Notes under the pieces: model-generated
Database searches by the model: none
What the model saw: only the letters and a program-made list of their open reading frames with translations
What the model was told of the DNA's origin: nothing
Shown: positions 8,781-17,562 of the stretch, piece by piece
Layout of the letters: the number at the start of each line of letters is the position of its first letter
How positions within the stretch are numbered: the first letter of the stretch is position 1
Assembly (NCBI GenBank): GCA_964529175.1
Contig: CAZGVO010000012.1
Location: 1-64,000, forward strand
DNA: 64,000 nucleotides
DNA from: JAAFJM01 sp964529175
GTDB lineage: Bacteria; Bacteroidota; Bacteroidia; UKL13-3
Direction of reading: 5' to 3'
Program-made: the position numbers and the translations under genes

Positions 8781-10628
8781 TTAGTTAACAATAAACTTAG
8801 TAGTATAACTTAAGTCGTTTTGTTCAACTTTTATAAAATAAACACCTTTAGCTAAATCACTTGCATTTAATTCAATTTCTTGTTGACCTGCGGCTAATTC
8901 GCTTTGGGTAATATTTTTAATAAATTTACCACTTAAGTCAAATAGGTTAATATTAATATTTGATTTAGTAATATTATTAAACGAAATAGTAGTTAAACCA
9001 TTGCTAGGGTTTGGGCTAACACTTAAGTTAATATTATTTCTAATATCGTCTAATCCATTTACAAATTCGCCAATTTGTATATCATCAATAAAGGTATTGT
9101 TACCTCTTAAAGCTTGTAATTCAAATCTAACTCTAAAGTTTGTGTAAGTTTTATAAGGTGTTAAATCTAAGCTTAAAGTTTTCCATTGAGCAGATGTGGG
9201 AACAAAAGCAGCAGTTCCTAATACATCAGCAGTTTCTATTTCGGCAGTTGTAAATGTTTTTGCTAATATTTCGGTTCTTCCATAATTGTCAGAAACAAAA
9301 ACATTTAGTTTATCCTGAGAACCAGTTAGCCTGCGTGCATGAGCTATTTTAAAACGTAATGTAGCTTGAGATAAAGAGGTAATGTCAACATTTACTGAAT
9401 GAAATGCATTGCGCGTGTTTAAAGTACTTGAAGCACCGTTTGCATAACTATTTATATACATACTGGTTCCATCGTTTGAACCTACTTGGTAATTAACACT
9501 CCACCCATTAGTAGGACTCATGTAGTTTTCTATAAACCAATATGGAGTATTTCCGTTAAAGTCAATTAAAAAAGGAGCTTTAATAGTAGCTGCGGTTAAA
9601 GGTTTGTAGGTTCCATCTGCATTTAAACCAGCTGCACTTAAGTTGGTAGCTGAATAAATGTTTGAACGGTAAGTTTGCATCTGGCTTTTCATTCTTACAG
9701 ATTGGCCAGCAGTGTACATATCCATACAAGTTCCATCAGCATAATCCATAAAATTTTTAATATTATCTGGTAAATCAGGTACATCGTTAGTACATGAATT
9801 TTGGCTATTAGGGCAACCGCTTGTAGATGCTGCTACAGGAGGCGTATCGCAAACCTGATCTCCTTGCGAAGCACAATTACTAGAAGTACCACCTACGCAA
9901 CCACCTTGAAACGGATGGTATAAACCACACCAATGGCCTGCTTCGTGCGTTAGAGTTCTTCCGGCTTGGCTTGTTTGAGCCACACCAATATTGCCTACTT
10001 GGTCAGCTCTAACTATAATTCCATCAGTACTTGGTCTTGATGTTCTAGAAAAAGGAAATTGAGCATATCCTAAAATAATTGAGCCAGATGGTGCAGAAGA
10101 ACTATTAATTACATTAACTACCCAAACGTTAAAGTATTTATTGCTATCCCAATAGCTTAAAGCTTTGGTTACATCGGTTCCATTATCAGTTTCTGAGGCA
10201 TTGTAAATTCTATTTACACCATCTGTTGGGTTTCCATTTGGATCAATTTGAGCTAATCTAAATTCAATTTCAGCATCAACAGAACGGCTGTCTGTACTTG
10301 TTCCTCCTTTAGTGCCTACCATTTTTCTAAAATCCTCATTCATAACTCTCAAGGCATCATTTACTTGAGCTTGCGAAATGTTTTCGAAACCATATTTATG
10401 TATTACATGAAAAACTACAGGTATGTATATTACAGTTCCTTTTTTTGCCAAGCTTAATTGAGAGGCATATTGACGAGCAAGTTCATTGCCACGTTCTTCT
10501 TCAACTTTTAATAATGGATTTTCTTGTATAGATTTTACGTAAAGCTCATCTGTAATACAAGGCACTACAGTTTGTGCAAAGCTATTTATTGAAAACAATA
10601 AAAATGCTGCAATTAAAATTCTCTTCAT
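8781..10628 (-). CDS. Secreted M43 (pappalysin/cytophagalysin) metalloprotease with T9SS domain
   Basis: A 615-residue secreted zinc protease. The signal peptide ends near NSFAQ (19). The zinc signature HEAGHWCGLYH spans residues 228-238 (HExxHxxGxxH) and the Met-turn reads NFMDYADGTCMDM, which together define family M43. Cysteines cluster around the active site (GGC, SNC, VCDTPP), typical for extracellular members. A middle jelly-roll-like region (about 350-525) may bind substrate, and the end (SPNPSNGLTTISF ... GVYFIKVEQ) is a type A T9SS sorting domain for surface attachment or release. It is monocistronic, with a terminator downstream. Proteolytic role is well supported; substrate is unknown. 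Confidence 0.9.
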   Translation of the reverse strand: MKRILIAAFLLFSINSFAQTVVPCITDELYVKSIQENPLLKVEEERGNELARQYASQLSLAKKGTVIYIPVVFHVIHKYGFENISQAQVNDALRVMNEDFRKMVGTKGGTSTDSRSVDAEIEFRLAQIDPNGNPTDGVNRIYNASETDNGTDVTKALSYWDSNKYFNVWVVNVINSSSAPSGSIILGYAQFPFSRTSRPSTDGIIVRADQVGNIGVAQTSQAGRTLTHEAGHWCGLYHPFQGGCVGGTSSNCASQGDQVCDTPPVAASTSGCPNSQNSCTNDVPDLPDNIKNFMDYADGTCMDMYTAGQSVRMKSQMQTYRSNIYSATNLSAAGLNADGTYKPLTAATIKAPFLIDFNGNTPYWFIENYMSPTNGWSVNYQVGSNDGTSMYINSYANGASSTLNTRNAFHSVNVDITSLSQATLRFKIAHARRLTGSQDKLNVFVSDNYGRTEILAKTFTTAEIETADVLGTAAFVPTSAQWKTLSLDLTPYKTYTNFRVRFELQALRGNNTFIDDIQIGEFVNGLDDIRNNINLSVSPNPSNGLTTISFNNITKSNININLFDLSGKFIKNITQSELAAGQQEIELNASDLAKGVYFIKVEQNDLSYTTKFIVN

Positions 10629-10741
10629 TTACAATTATTTAAGGTTGTAAATAAAGTACTAAATTTTTGAATTATAAACTGTACATTGTTTGAAGTGAGT
10701 AAAATTCTAAAATGGACTAAAAAGTTACAAAGCTACTAGGG

Positions 10742-11818
10742 TTAATGGTAAACCTTATTTAACAGGTAAAAGTCAACCAAAACCAAGGCGGCCATGGCTT
10801 CTACAATTGGAACTGCACGCGGAACTACACATGGATCATGACGACCTTCGGCCTTAAAATCTATATTTTCAAAGTCAGAATTGATGGTATTTTGCTTTTG
10901 TTTAATGGTAGAAACAGGTTTAAAGGCCGTTTTAAAAACAATATCCATTCCATTACTTATGCCTCCTTGAATGCCTCCACTGTGATTGGTGTTTGTTGTA
11001 ACTTGCTCATTATTAAATGAAAATTCGTCATTGTGCTCGCTTCCTTTTAATAATACACTTTCAAAACCGCTACCTATTTCAAATCCTTTGCAAGCATTAA
11101 TACTTAGCATGGCTTTTCCAAGTTCGGCATGTAATTTATTAAAAACAGGCTCGCCTAATCCTACAGGAACATCTTTACAAACACAAGTAATAATTCCGCC
11201 AACTGAATCGCCCTCGGCTTTTACTTGTTCTATTAAGGCAATCATTTTATTGGCAGTTTCAGTATTTGGGCATCTTACTATGTTTTGTTCAATTAAGTTA
11301 AAATCTATTTCGTTAATTGGTGTTTCCAGCTTAATGCTATGTATTTGATTTACAAATGTATGTATTTGAATACCTACTTTTTGTAAAATCATTTTAGCAA
11401 TCGAACCAGCCAAAACCCTTGCTACAGTTTCGCGTGCTGATTGGCGGCCTCCTCCTCTAAAATCTCTAATACCATATTTTTGCTGGTAAGTGTAATCAGC
11501 ATGCGATGGTCTGAAAATGCCTTTTAGGTGCTCATAATCAGATGATTGCTGGTTTGTATTTTTTACAATAATGGTTAAAGGCGCACCGGTTGTTTTTCCT
11601 TCAAATAATCCACTTAATATTTCAAATTCATTGTCTTCAATTCGTTCAGTAGTAATTTTTGATTGACCTGGTTTACGTTTATCTAAATCAGCTTGAACTA
11701 GTTGGTAGTCAAATTCAATTTGAGGTAAAACACCATCAATTACCACACCCAAAGCATTACCATGGCTTTCGCCAAAAGTGGTTATTTTAAAAATATTTCC
11801 AAACGAGTTACCTGCCAT
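10742..11818 (-). CDS. aroC: Chorismate synthase
   Basis: A 358-residue enzyme converting 5-enolpyruvylshikimate-3-phosphate to chorismate with reduced FMN, the last common step of aromatic amino acid synthesis. ATG 11818 gives the canonical start MAGNSFGNIFKITTFGESHG; an in-frame TTG four codons upstream is less likely. Family signatures are visible: GESHG near the start, RPSHADYTYQQKYG, RGGGRQSARETVARV, and the C-terminal GRHDPCVVPRAVPIVEAM. Length agrees with the family. It stands alone between two terminator-bounded genes; other aro genes are not in the window. Confidence 0.97.
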   Translation of the reverse strand: MAGNSFGNIFKITTFGESHGNALGVVIDGVLPQIEFDYQLVQADLDKRKPGQSKITTERIEDNEFEILSGLFEGKTTGAPLTIIVKNTNQQSSDYEHLKGIFRPSHADYTYQQKYGIRDFRGGGRQSARETVARVLAGSIAKMILQKVGIQIHTFVNQIHSIKLETPINEIDFNLIEQNIVRCPNTETANKMIALIEQVKAEGDSVGGIITCVCKDVPVGLGEPVFNKLHAELGKAMLSINACKGFEIGSGFESVLLKGSEHNDEFSFNNEQVTTNTNHSGGIQGGISNGMDIVFKTAFKPVSTIKQKQNTINSDFENIDFKAEGRHDPCVVPRAVPIVEAMAALVLVDFYLLNKVYH

Positions 11819-11850
11819 AATTTTAAACAAAAGTAAAGTTTTATTGCATA

Positions 11851-11884
11851 AAAAAAGCGACTACTTTAAAGGGTAGTCGCTTTT
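11851..11884 (-). terminator. Terminator downstream of the LPP20 lipoprotein gene
   Basis: An 8-bp GC-rich stem (11857-11864 with 11873-11880) with A and T tracts on both sides, extending the pairing. It lies 22 bases beyond the stop of the small lipoprotein gene at 11906 and separates it from aroC. Confidence 0.85.
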
Positions 11885-11905
11885 AAATTTTATAAATGGT
11901 TAGAC

Positions 11906-12478
11906 TTATTTTTCGTCTAATTTTTTCATTTCTTCGTTATAGATTTGCTCAAATTTCATTTTGTCGTAATCTACAGCTAATTTAGCTTTGTCAGAAAGTT
12001 TGCTTTCCATAGCAGTTTTTAATGCATCTTTATTCATTTCTACTGCTACATAAGTTGTAAACGAACCATCTTTTTCACGAACAGTTTTTTCGCAAAGAAT
12101 TTTCACATCGTTTAATTGTTGGTTGATTATTTCGCGAGTTAAGTTATTAAACTTACCTTTCATTTCCAAACCAGCGTTAGTTTGGTATTCGTCTACATAT
12201 CTATCAGTTACCGATTTTACTTTAGTTTCTACTAAACCAGCTAATCTTTGTTTAGCAACTACTAAAGCTTTTTCGCGCGATAACGATAAGTCTGAACTTT
12301 TTTGTGATTGAGTTGCTCTAAAAGCAGTTTCTGTTGAGCTTCTATATTCATCGCACGGTAAGTTTAAAACTTCCATTCCTGATTCTTTGTCAACAGTGGT
12401 TTTAGCGCCTTTTTTCGATTTACAAGATACAGCTGCTACTACTAATACGGCAGCAAATACATAAATAAACTTTTTCAT
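11906..12478 (-). CDS. LPP20-like lipoprotein
   Basis: A 190-residue lipoprotein: ATG 12478 gives MKKFIYVFAAVLVVAAVSC with the acylated Cys at 19. The body is a single mixed alpha/beta domain containing SREKALVVAKQRLAGLVE, then a helical stretch, then EKTVREKDGSFTTYVAVEM, a layout like the LPP20 family of outer-membrane-associated lipoproteins. It has its own TAnnTTTG promoter (12539-12571) but lies directly after a four-gene cluster encoding another LPP20-domain protein and a CsgG-like protein. Role in an envelope assembly is inferred. An ATG-less upstream extension of eight codons is open but would bury the signal peptide. Confidence 0.65.
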   Translation of the reverse strand: MKKFIYVFAAVLVVAAVSCKSKKGAKTTVDKESGMEVLNLPCDEYRSSTETAFRATQSQKSSDLSLSREKALVVAKQRLAGLVETKVKSVTDRYVDEYQTNAGLEMKGKFNNLTREIINQQLNDVKILCEKTVREKDGSFTTYVAVEMNKDALKTAMESKLSDKAKLAVDYDKMKFEQIYNEEMKKLDEK

Positions 12479-12538
12479 AATTTTTGGTTGTTTAGTTTGC
12501 AATTAATAAATTTTTTTTAATACTTCCAATTGTTGTGC

Positions 12539-12571
12539 CAAACTTATTATAAGTTTAATTCTAATTGGCAA
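12539..12571 (-). promoter_or_regulatory. Promoter of the LPP20-like lipoprotein gene
   Basis: On the minus strand, TTG (12571-12569) and TAAGTTTG (12546-12539) are separated by 22 bases, matching the Bacteroidota consensus TTG-N17-23-TAnnTTTG. The predicted start gives a leader of about 55 nt before ATG 12478. Confidence 0.6.
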
Positions 12572-12613
12572 GTGCTTAATTTGTTGTTGTTTATATTGGT
12601 TTTGTTTGTTGTT

Positions 12614-13990
12614 TTATTCTTCGGTATTGTTAGTTAAGCCCATTTCTTTTAGCAAATCTGCATAAAGCTCTTCTTCAAACTTACGAATTAGTTTTTGATA
12701 TGAATCGTACGAAGCGGCACTTTCAGTAGCTTTCAGACCTTTTACTCCGTTAAAGTTTTTTGTAAAAACAGTATTTTTCGATTTGTTAAGTGCAATTGTT
12801 GCATCTAAATAAACTACTTGCATATCGTAGGCAATATTCCCTTTGTTAGTATTTGCTTCAATATCTAAATAATAATTAGCTTCGTTTATATTATTGGTAA
12901 TGCTAACACCATTTTGTAATAAATAACTTTTTATAGCATTGGCTAAAAACTGTTCTTTGGTTTTTACATTAAATGCTTTTTCGTTCGATTTAATAAATAC
13001 AAATAAACTTTCACTTTCTATTTCAATAGTGGTTTCACAATTTGTTTTTTTATATAAATCAATAGCCAATAAGTTATTCGATTTAATGTACTCGTTAAAC
13101 AAATCCTCCTTATCAATACTTATTTTAAAACTATATACTTTACTTTTGGTTCCAAAACTGTTTATTTTAAAATTTAAATTTCCATTTTCGTTAACCAATT
13201 TATTGGTGGTTTCTATATTGGCTTGGCCGCTAACTACTTTTATGGAGAAAGGAAAATTGGCAATGGGTTTTAAATTTTGTTTGTTTTGAATATTTAAGCT
13301 TAATATGTAATTGTTTAGTTGATAAGGTTTTAGCTTAATGTGTTGGCTTGGTGCTTTTATGTTAATTTGAGCATAAAAATCACTTACATTTTTATAAGCT
13401 TCTTGATACAGTGCATTTATTTGCTGCTTTAGTTCTAAATCGTATTCAAAGTACAAATAGTTTTGAATTTGATTGGTAGCCATAAAATAATAGTTTAAAC
13501 CTTGTTTGTAATTAGCTCCATTAAAACTTTCCATTCCTAGCATTACATAGTTTTTGGCAATTTGTAACGCTGAATTTGCTTTATCCTTTTTTGCTTGATA
13601 GTATGCCTTTTTACTTAGTCTGTAGTAAACCCAATATTGGTGTTTATCTTGCCAACTATCAACTAACTCATAGCCTTCTAATTCTTTAATGGTTTCGGTG
13701 GTTACCGAACTTATATAGCTTTGTTTTACCTTTTGATTTATTTCAATGGTTTGTAACGAAGTTTGGCCAATTATTTTTACTGTAATTTCATTAGCCAAAC
13801 TTTGTAGAGCTTTACTTTTTGCAGCTTCCATATAATTATCAAGTTTTTTATCGGCATAGGCTATGCCAATAAAATAATCTGAATTAAGAGGATATTTTGT
13901 TATCCATTCAGGTCTTTCAGTTTGGGCTTGTGTATCTATTTTAAGTAAAGCCCAACATACAACTAAAAAATACTTGATAATGGTTTTCAT
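12614..13990 (-). CDS. Secreted LPP20-domain protein
   Basis: A 458-residue protein, start ATG 13990, with an N-terminal signal peptide ending near DTQAQ (residue 23). The first 150 residues (RPEWITKYPLNSDYFIGIAYAD, then an AAKSKALQSLANEITVKI helix and YWVYYRLSKKAY) have the LPP20 domain pattern: a 'W..' entry strand, a heptad-like alanine helix and a closing strand. The rest (about 155-458) has no recognised family, though 350-458 again looks like an alpha/beta repeat with a final amphipathic helix (YDSYQKLIRKFEEELYADLLKE). It begins 4 bp after the upstream lipoprotein gene and belongs to the same unit. Probably periplasmic or outer-membrane associated. Confidence 0.65.
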   Translation of the reverse strand: MKTIIKYFLVVCWALLKIDTQAQTERPEWITKYPLNSDYFIGIAYADKKLDNYMEAAKSKALQSLANEITVKIIGQTSLQTIEINQKVKQSYISSVTTETIKELEGYELVDSWQDKHQYWVYYRLSKKAYYQAKKDKANSALQIAKNYVMLGMESFNGANYKQGLNYYFMATNQIQNYLYFEYDLELKQQINALYQEAYKNVSDFYAQINIKAPSQHIKLKPYQLNNYILSLNIQNKQNLKPIANFPFSIKVVSGQANIETTNKLVNENGNLNFKINSFGTKSKVYSFKISIDKEDLFNEYIKSNNLLAIDLYKKTNCETTIEIESESLFVFIKSNEKAFNVKTKEQFLANAIKSYLLQNGVSITNNINEANYYLDIEANTNKGNIAYDMQVVYLDATIALNKSKNTVFTKNFNGVKGLKATESAASYDSYQKLIRKFEEELYADLLKEMGLTNNTEE

Positions 13991-13994
13991 GGTA

Positions 13995-14909
13995 CTATTT
14001 TTTTCTACTATCAATTTCAGCTTTTATTTCAGCAGCTTTTTTAAAGTCTTTTTTCTCAACTGCATTTTTCTTTAGTAATTCTAATTCTTCAATGCTAAAA
14101 CTGGCATAATTACTAGTTGCAGGAGCAGCATTTTGTTTGGTTGGTTCGTAATTAAAATTATTTACGCTTGGGCTGTATTTGTCGAAAAAAGCACTGGTAG
14201 CTTTTGAGATACCACTTTGAAATGCAGTTTTCCAATTTACAGTTGGATTGGTTGGCGCACTAATATCTCTAAGAAACAGACATAAATTCCCAATAAGTGT
14301 GATGGTTGTTGCAGTTTGTATTGCATCTGCATTTCCAGATGAAATTAAAGGAGGAAATACTGACATAATTGTATAAGCACCTGGTGCACTGGTAGCTGTT
14401 TGAAAAGTTCCTTCGAAGTCAATTCTTGCTATGAAATCGTTTTGAGGAGCGTAATAAAACTGTAATGAACCAATGCTAAGGTATTTATGAGTATTTTCAG
14501 TAAAACCACTTTGCATATTGTATGAAGTTCCATAGTAAGGTATAACCACTAGCTCTGCATTAATTTCGTTGGCAAAATCAGCATATTTATCGCGTGAGCT
14601 TTTGGTGTCTTCCAATGGTAAGCCCGAGCGGGTAAATAAATTTACTGTGGTATTGTAATCAATAACTCTAAAACCTTTGGCTGTAAAATTATTAGCTATT
14701 AATTGCCAATTGTAATTTCTCCAATATTCAGGGTCTTGCATGGTAATGGGCATTCTATTTGGAATAATTGCCACTGTGCGCATTTTAACTTTTTCTGCCG
14801 AAATACTTTGTTCAGAATAAAGTCTTGCTGTAGAAGTGGTGCTTGAGCATGAACTTATAGCCACAATTATAATTGCAGCTAACCAAAGGGTGTAAAATTT
14901 AATTTTCAT
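13995..14909 (-). CDS. Lipoprotein with C-terminal UVR-like motif
   Basis: A 304-residue lipoprotein with lipobox AISSC. The body starts KMRTVAIIPNRMPI and contains AELVVIPYYGTSY, an alternating strand/helix pattern like the CsgG/DUF799 group of outer-membrane lipoproteins, but I see no diagnostic motif. The last 35 residues (SIEELELLKKNAVEKKDFKK and AAEIKAEIDSRKK) form a helical hairpin of the UVR type, the module that links UvrB and UvrC and recurs in unrelated proteins. The neighbouring barrel protein ends with three such modules, so the two products may contact each other or a common partner. Same operon as the CsgG-like gene. Confidence 0.6.
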   Translation of the reverse strand: MKIKFYTLWLAAIIIVAISSCSSTTSTARLYSEQSISAEKVKMRTVAIIPNRMPITMQDPEYWRNYNWQLIANNFTAKGFRVIDYNTTVNLFTRSGLPLEDTKSSRDKYADFANEINAELVVIPYYGTSYNMQSGFTENTHKYLSIGSLQFYYAPQNDFIARIDFEGTFQTATSAPGAYTIMSVFPPLISSGNADAIQTATTITLIGNLCLFLRDISAPTNPTVNWKTAFQSGISKATSAFFDKYSPSVNNFNYEPTKQNAAPATSNYASFSIEELELLKKNAVEKKDFKKAAEIKAEIDSRKK

Positions 14910-14920
14910 ATATATTTAGT

Positions 14921-15994
14921 TTATGGTTTTTTAAGTTTGTTTATTTCCTTTTGAATTTCATCTGCTTTCTTGTAATCTTCAGCATCCATAGCTTTTTTAA
15001 GGTCTTCTTCCAAATCTTTTATCGATTTTTTAGCTGGTTGTTTGCTGCTATTATCTGGTGTGGTTTTATCTTTTTTCTGGCCTGCTCTTTTATCTAATTC
15101 TTTTTGTAAAGCCTCCGCTTTAGTATAATCTTCAGCTTTTAAAGCAGCCTCTAACTGTTTCTTTAATTCTTCGGTACTTAGTTTGGTATATTTATTTTGC
15201 TCAGTTCTTTTGGTTATTTCGGCTTGTATATCGTTTGCTTCACTGTATTTTTCTGATGCAGTAGCTTGGTCTAAAAGTTTTTTAAGTTCTTCATCATTGT
15301 ATTTAGCGTAGTCGGTTTTTACTATTGGAGGGGCTTCTTTTGTCTGGTAATTGCCCTCGGCAGGCGGTAAGTTGTAATTTGGCACATTTTTGTAAGAAGT
15401 TTCAGCATTCTGTTTTTGTTCTCCAAAATGATAGCTCAAGCTTAAGGAAGGTAACATCCATAAGGGGTTGTAATCTCCGTCAATTACTTCTAATAAAAAA
15501 AATACATCTAAGTGTTGAACCAATCCTATGTCAAATCCATTTTTAAATTCGTATCCCCCACCAAGTGCTAAGCCAGGCAGAATAGGTGTTTCTTCAAATT
15601 CATCCTTGTTGGATCCTGTTGGTAAGTTTACATACGGCCCAAATTTTAAATACCCATTTTCAGGTTTATATCTAAACAACCCAGAAAGTCCCAAAATACT
15701 AAGGTTTTCGTCCCCTTCATCATAACTCATTTTTCCGAAATGAATACCTGGTCCAAAACTTAGGCTATTCGATAAGTTTAATCTATAACTCGCTCCTATC
15801 CAAGAGCGTGCATCACCGATATTAATTTGAAATGGTTTTTGACCTTTATTTAAACTTATAGGTTTATTTGTACTTGTAGTATTATTTTTTGGCTCTTGCT
15901 TGGTCTCAGTTTTTTTATAAAATAAATCTGAATTTTGAGCTAATAAACTATTAGACGCTAGAAGGATTGATAAGATGGTAGTTTTTAGTTTCAT
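14921..15994 (-). CDS. Outer-membrane barrel protein with three UVR-like repeats
   Basis: A 357-residue protein with signal peptide ending near SLLAQ (residue 20). Residues about 50-195 show amphipathic strands (GDARSWIGASYRLNLSNS, PGIHFGKMSYD, LSLSYHFGEQ) of a small outer-membrane beta-barrel. The remainder is highly charged and holds three helical hairpins with the same pattern (EELKKLL..A..S.KYSEANDIQAEI; EELKKQLEAALKAEDYTKAE; DLEEDLKKAMDAEDYKKADE), each UVR-like. This half would lie in the periplasm and act as a scaffold or docking arm. It lies 7 bp after the CsgG-like gene and 11 bp before the lipoprotein gene. No known family matches the complete architecture. Confidence 0.6.
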   Translation of the reverse strand: MKLKTTILSILLASNSLLAQNSDLFYKKTETKQEPKNNTTSTNKPISLNKGQKPFQINIGDARSWIGASYRLNLSNSLSFGPGIHFGKMSYDEGDENLSILGLSGLFRYKPENGYLKFGPYVNLPTGSNKDEFEETPILPGLALGGGYEFKNGFDIGLVQHLDVFFLLEVIDGDYNPLWMLPSLSLSYHFGEQKQNAETSYKNVPNYNLPPAEGNYQTKEAPPIVKTDYAKYNDEELKKLLDQATASEKYSEANDIQAEITKRTEQNKYTKLSTEELKKQLEAALKAEDYTKAEALQKELDKRAGQKKDKTTPDNSSKQPAKKSIKDLEEDLKKAMDAEDYKKADEIQKEINKLKKP

Positions 15995-16001
15995 TTTTAT
16001 T

Positions 16002-17420
16002 TTAGTTACACTTGTTTAAATATTTTTGAATTTGATCGTAGTCATCTACGCTGGTTTCTGTACGCATGTAAATGGTTAAATGCATTTTTCCATCCCTACA
16101 TTTTTTATTGTTTACCAGTAATTTGCCCAATTCTCGGTGTAAATAAGGGTAAGTGTTATTGTATTTTAAACCATCGTTTAGCAAAACTTCTGCTAGTTCG
16201 GTTTTGTTTAAATTGGCCTGATAAGTGCCCATAACATAATATGGCAAATACATAGCTGGCCAAAGTTGATTAACTTGTTTGGCTAGGTCGGCAGTGGTTT
16301 TACTAACTCCGTAATCAAAAAATGATTTATAAAATTGAGCAAATACATACACATCGTTGCTCGAAAATTGAGCAGAACTTATGCCTTGCATACCACCTAA
16401 AACAGTTTGCAATAATTTTTCAACTTGAGGAATTTTAGGGGTATAAATTAACGCATTAATACAAGCCTCAATAGCAGCATGGTTGTTAAGTGCCGATGCT
16501 TGAGTTTTTGCTATTCCATACCAAACCCTGGCATCTTCAGGATATTTATTTGATAAAAAAGTAAGTAAATCCAATGCTTTAGTGTCGTCATTATTTATCA
16601 TTAAATAATTGGCGTTTAAAAGCATAATATCTAAATCAGCACTGTTAAGTTTTTTTGCAATTTTTATGGCAGCCTCAGCTTCCTCATTATTTTCCAATTG
16701 TAACAAAAACTGTGCTTTGTAATAATAGGCCAAATAAAGTTTTGGCGATGTTTCTATTATTTCATCGCAGTAGTTTATTCCATTTTGATATTCAGCTTTT
16801 TTTCTTGCTCTAGCAGGGTCAAGGCCAAATATTGGAAAGGTTTTAGCCAATGCTTTTACCTTATCAAGCTTATTATAAACCTGAATTGGAATATCCGATA
16901 AATCTGCCTTTGGATTATTGGAGGCTTGTAAAAGGCTATTGCCAATATTGAACGATGCTGTAATTTTTTTAGCTAATTCGCTTTGTAGGTTAAAAAGGTT
17001 ATTTAAACTTCCATTTACTGAATTACTGCTAATTACTTGTCCTGTAGTTACACTTACTGTTCTTGTACTTATTTTTACAGTTTCGTTAAGTGCTGTAATT
17101 GAGCCAAATACAAAATACTGGACACCCAAAAGTCTTCCAGTTTCTATGGCTGTTTTTTCGTCAACCAAACCTGAGTTTTGAAGTTTTACCTCCTCAATAA
17201 TTTTGTTTAAATATTCACGTTCAACTACTCTAACAGTGTGGTCGTTAGTAAGTATTTCAAAAATAGCTTCAGTACAACTAGCCCCTAAAAAGTCTTTTTC
17301 GCTTCCACCGCCAAGTGTTTTAAAATTGGCAATTGCCACAGTTATTGGTGCTGATGCAAAAGCATTTACAGAAAAAAGTAGTAGGCTTGAAATATAAATT
17401 TTTAGTAAAGTGTATTTCAT
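16002..17420 (-). CDS. CsgG-like domain protein with TPR repeats
   Basis: A 472-residue secreted protein, signal peptide ending at about NAFA. Residues 25-165 read ITVAIANFKTLGGGSEKDFLG, VVEREYLNKIIEEVKLQNSG and GRLLGVQYFVFGSITALNE, the hallmark order of CsgG/FlgO-type domains (strand, 'E+..l..i..E..l..sG', 'Ga...v.G.i'). Residues about 200-465 are tetratricopeptide-like helices (YYKAQFLLQLENNEEAEAAI and similar). There is no lipobox. CsgG itself forms the curli secretion pore; domains of this class otherwise help assemble envelope structures. It is the first gene of the cluster and is preceded by two inverted repeats that could regulate it. Confidence 0.72.
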   Translation of the reverse strand: MKYTLLKIYISSLLLFSVNAFASAPITVAIANFKTLGGGSEKDFLGASCTEAIFEILTNDHTVRVVEREYLNKIIEEVKLQNSGLVDEKTAIETGRLLGVQYFVFGSITALNETVKISTRTVSVTTGQVISSNSVNGSLNNLFNLQSELAKKITASFNIGNSLLQASNNPKADLSDIPIQVYNKLDKVKALAKTFPIFGLDPARARKKAEYQNGINYCDEIIETSPKLYLAYYYKAQFLLQLENNEEAEAAIKIAKKLNSADLDIMLLNANYLMINNDDTKALDLLTFLSNKYPEDARVWYGIAKTQASALNNHAAIEACINALIYTPKIPQVEKLLQTVLGGMQGISSAQFSSNDVYVFAQFYKSFFDYGVSKTTADLAKQVNQLWPAMYLPYYVMGTYQANLNKTELAEVLLNDGLKYNNTYPYLHRELGKLLVNNKKCRDGKMHLTIYMRTETSVDDYDQIQKYLNKCN

Positions 17421-17421
17421 G

Positions 17422-17443
17422 GGTAAATATTTTAATATTTACC
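17422..17443 (-). promoter_or_regulatory. Inverted repeat just upstream of the CsgG-like start codon
   Basis: A perfect 10-bp stem, GGTAAATATT/AATATTTACC with a 2-nt loop, ends one base before the ATG of the CsgG-like gene. In the mRNA it would fold over the ribosome entry zone; as DNA it could be an operator. Confidence 0.5.
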
Positions 17444-17473
17444 GCAAGTAAGCACAATTTAAAAGTATATCCT

Positions 17474-17491
17474 ATACCTATAAGTAGGTAT
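17474..17491. promoter_or_regulatory. Second inverted repeat upstream of the CsgG-like operon
   Basis: ATACCTA and TAGGTAT arms separated by TAAG form an 18-bp palindrome about 55 bp upstream of the start codon, in the position expected for an operator or activator site. Confidence 0.35.
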
Positions 17492-17562
17492 TTTGCATTA
17501 ATTTTTTGTTAAATATCTGATTGGTAGGTTATTATGTTTAGCTTGTTTTTCTAGTAGCTTGG

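Noticed and set aside
10986..11348. Plus-strand open frame inside aroC
   Set aside because: It is a shadow of the conserved chorismate synthase gene on the other strand.
11828..11835. TAnnTTTG element as aroC promoter
   Set aside because: TACTTTTG is present on the minus strand, but no TTG lies at the right distance and it is only 10 bases from the start codon; too weak to list.
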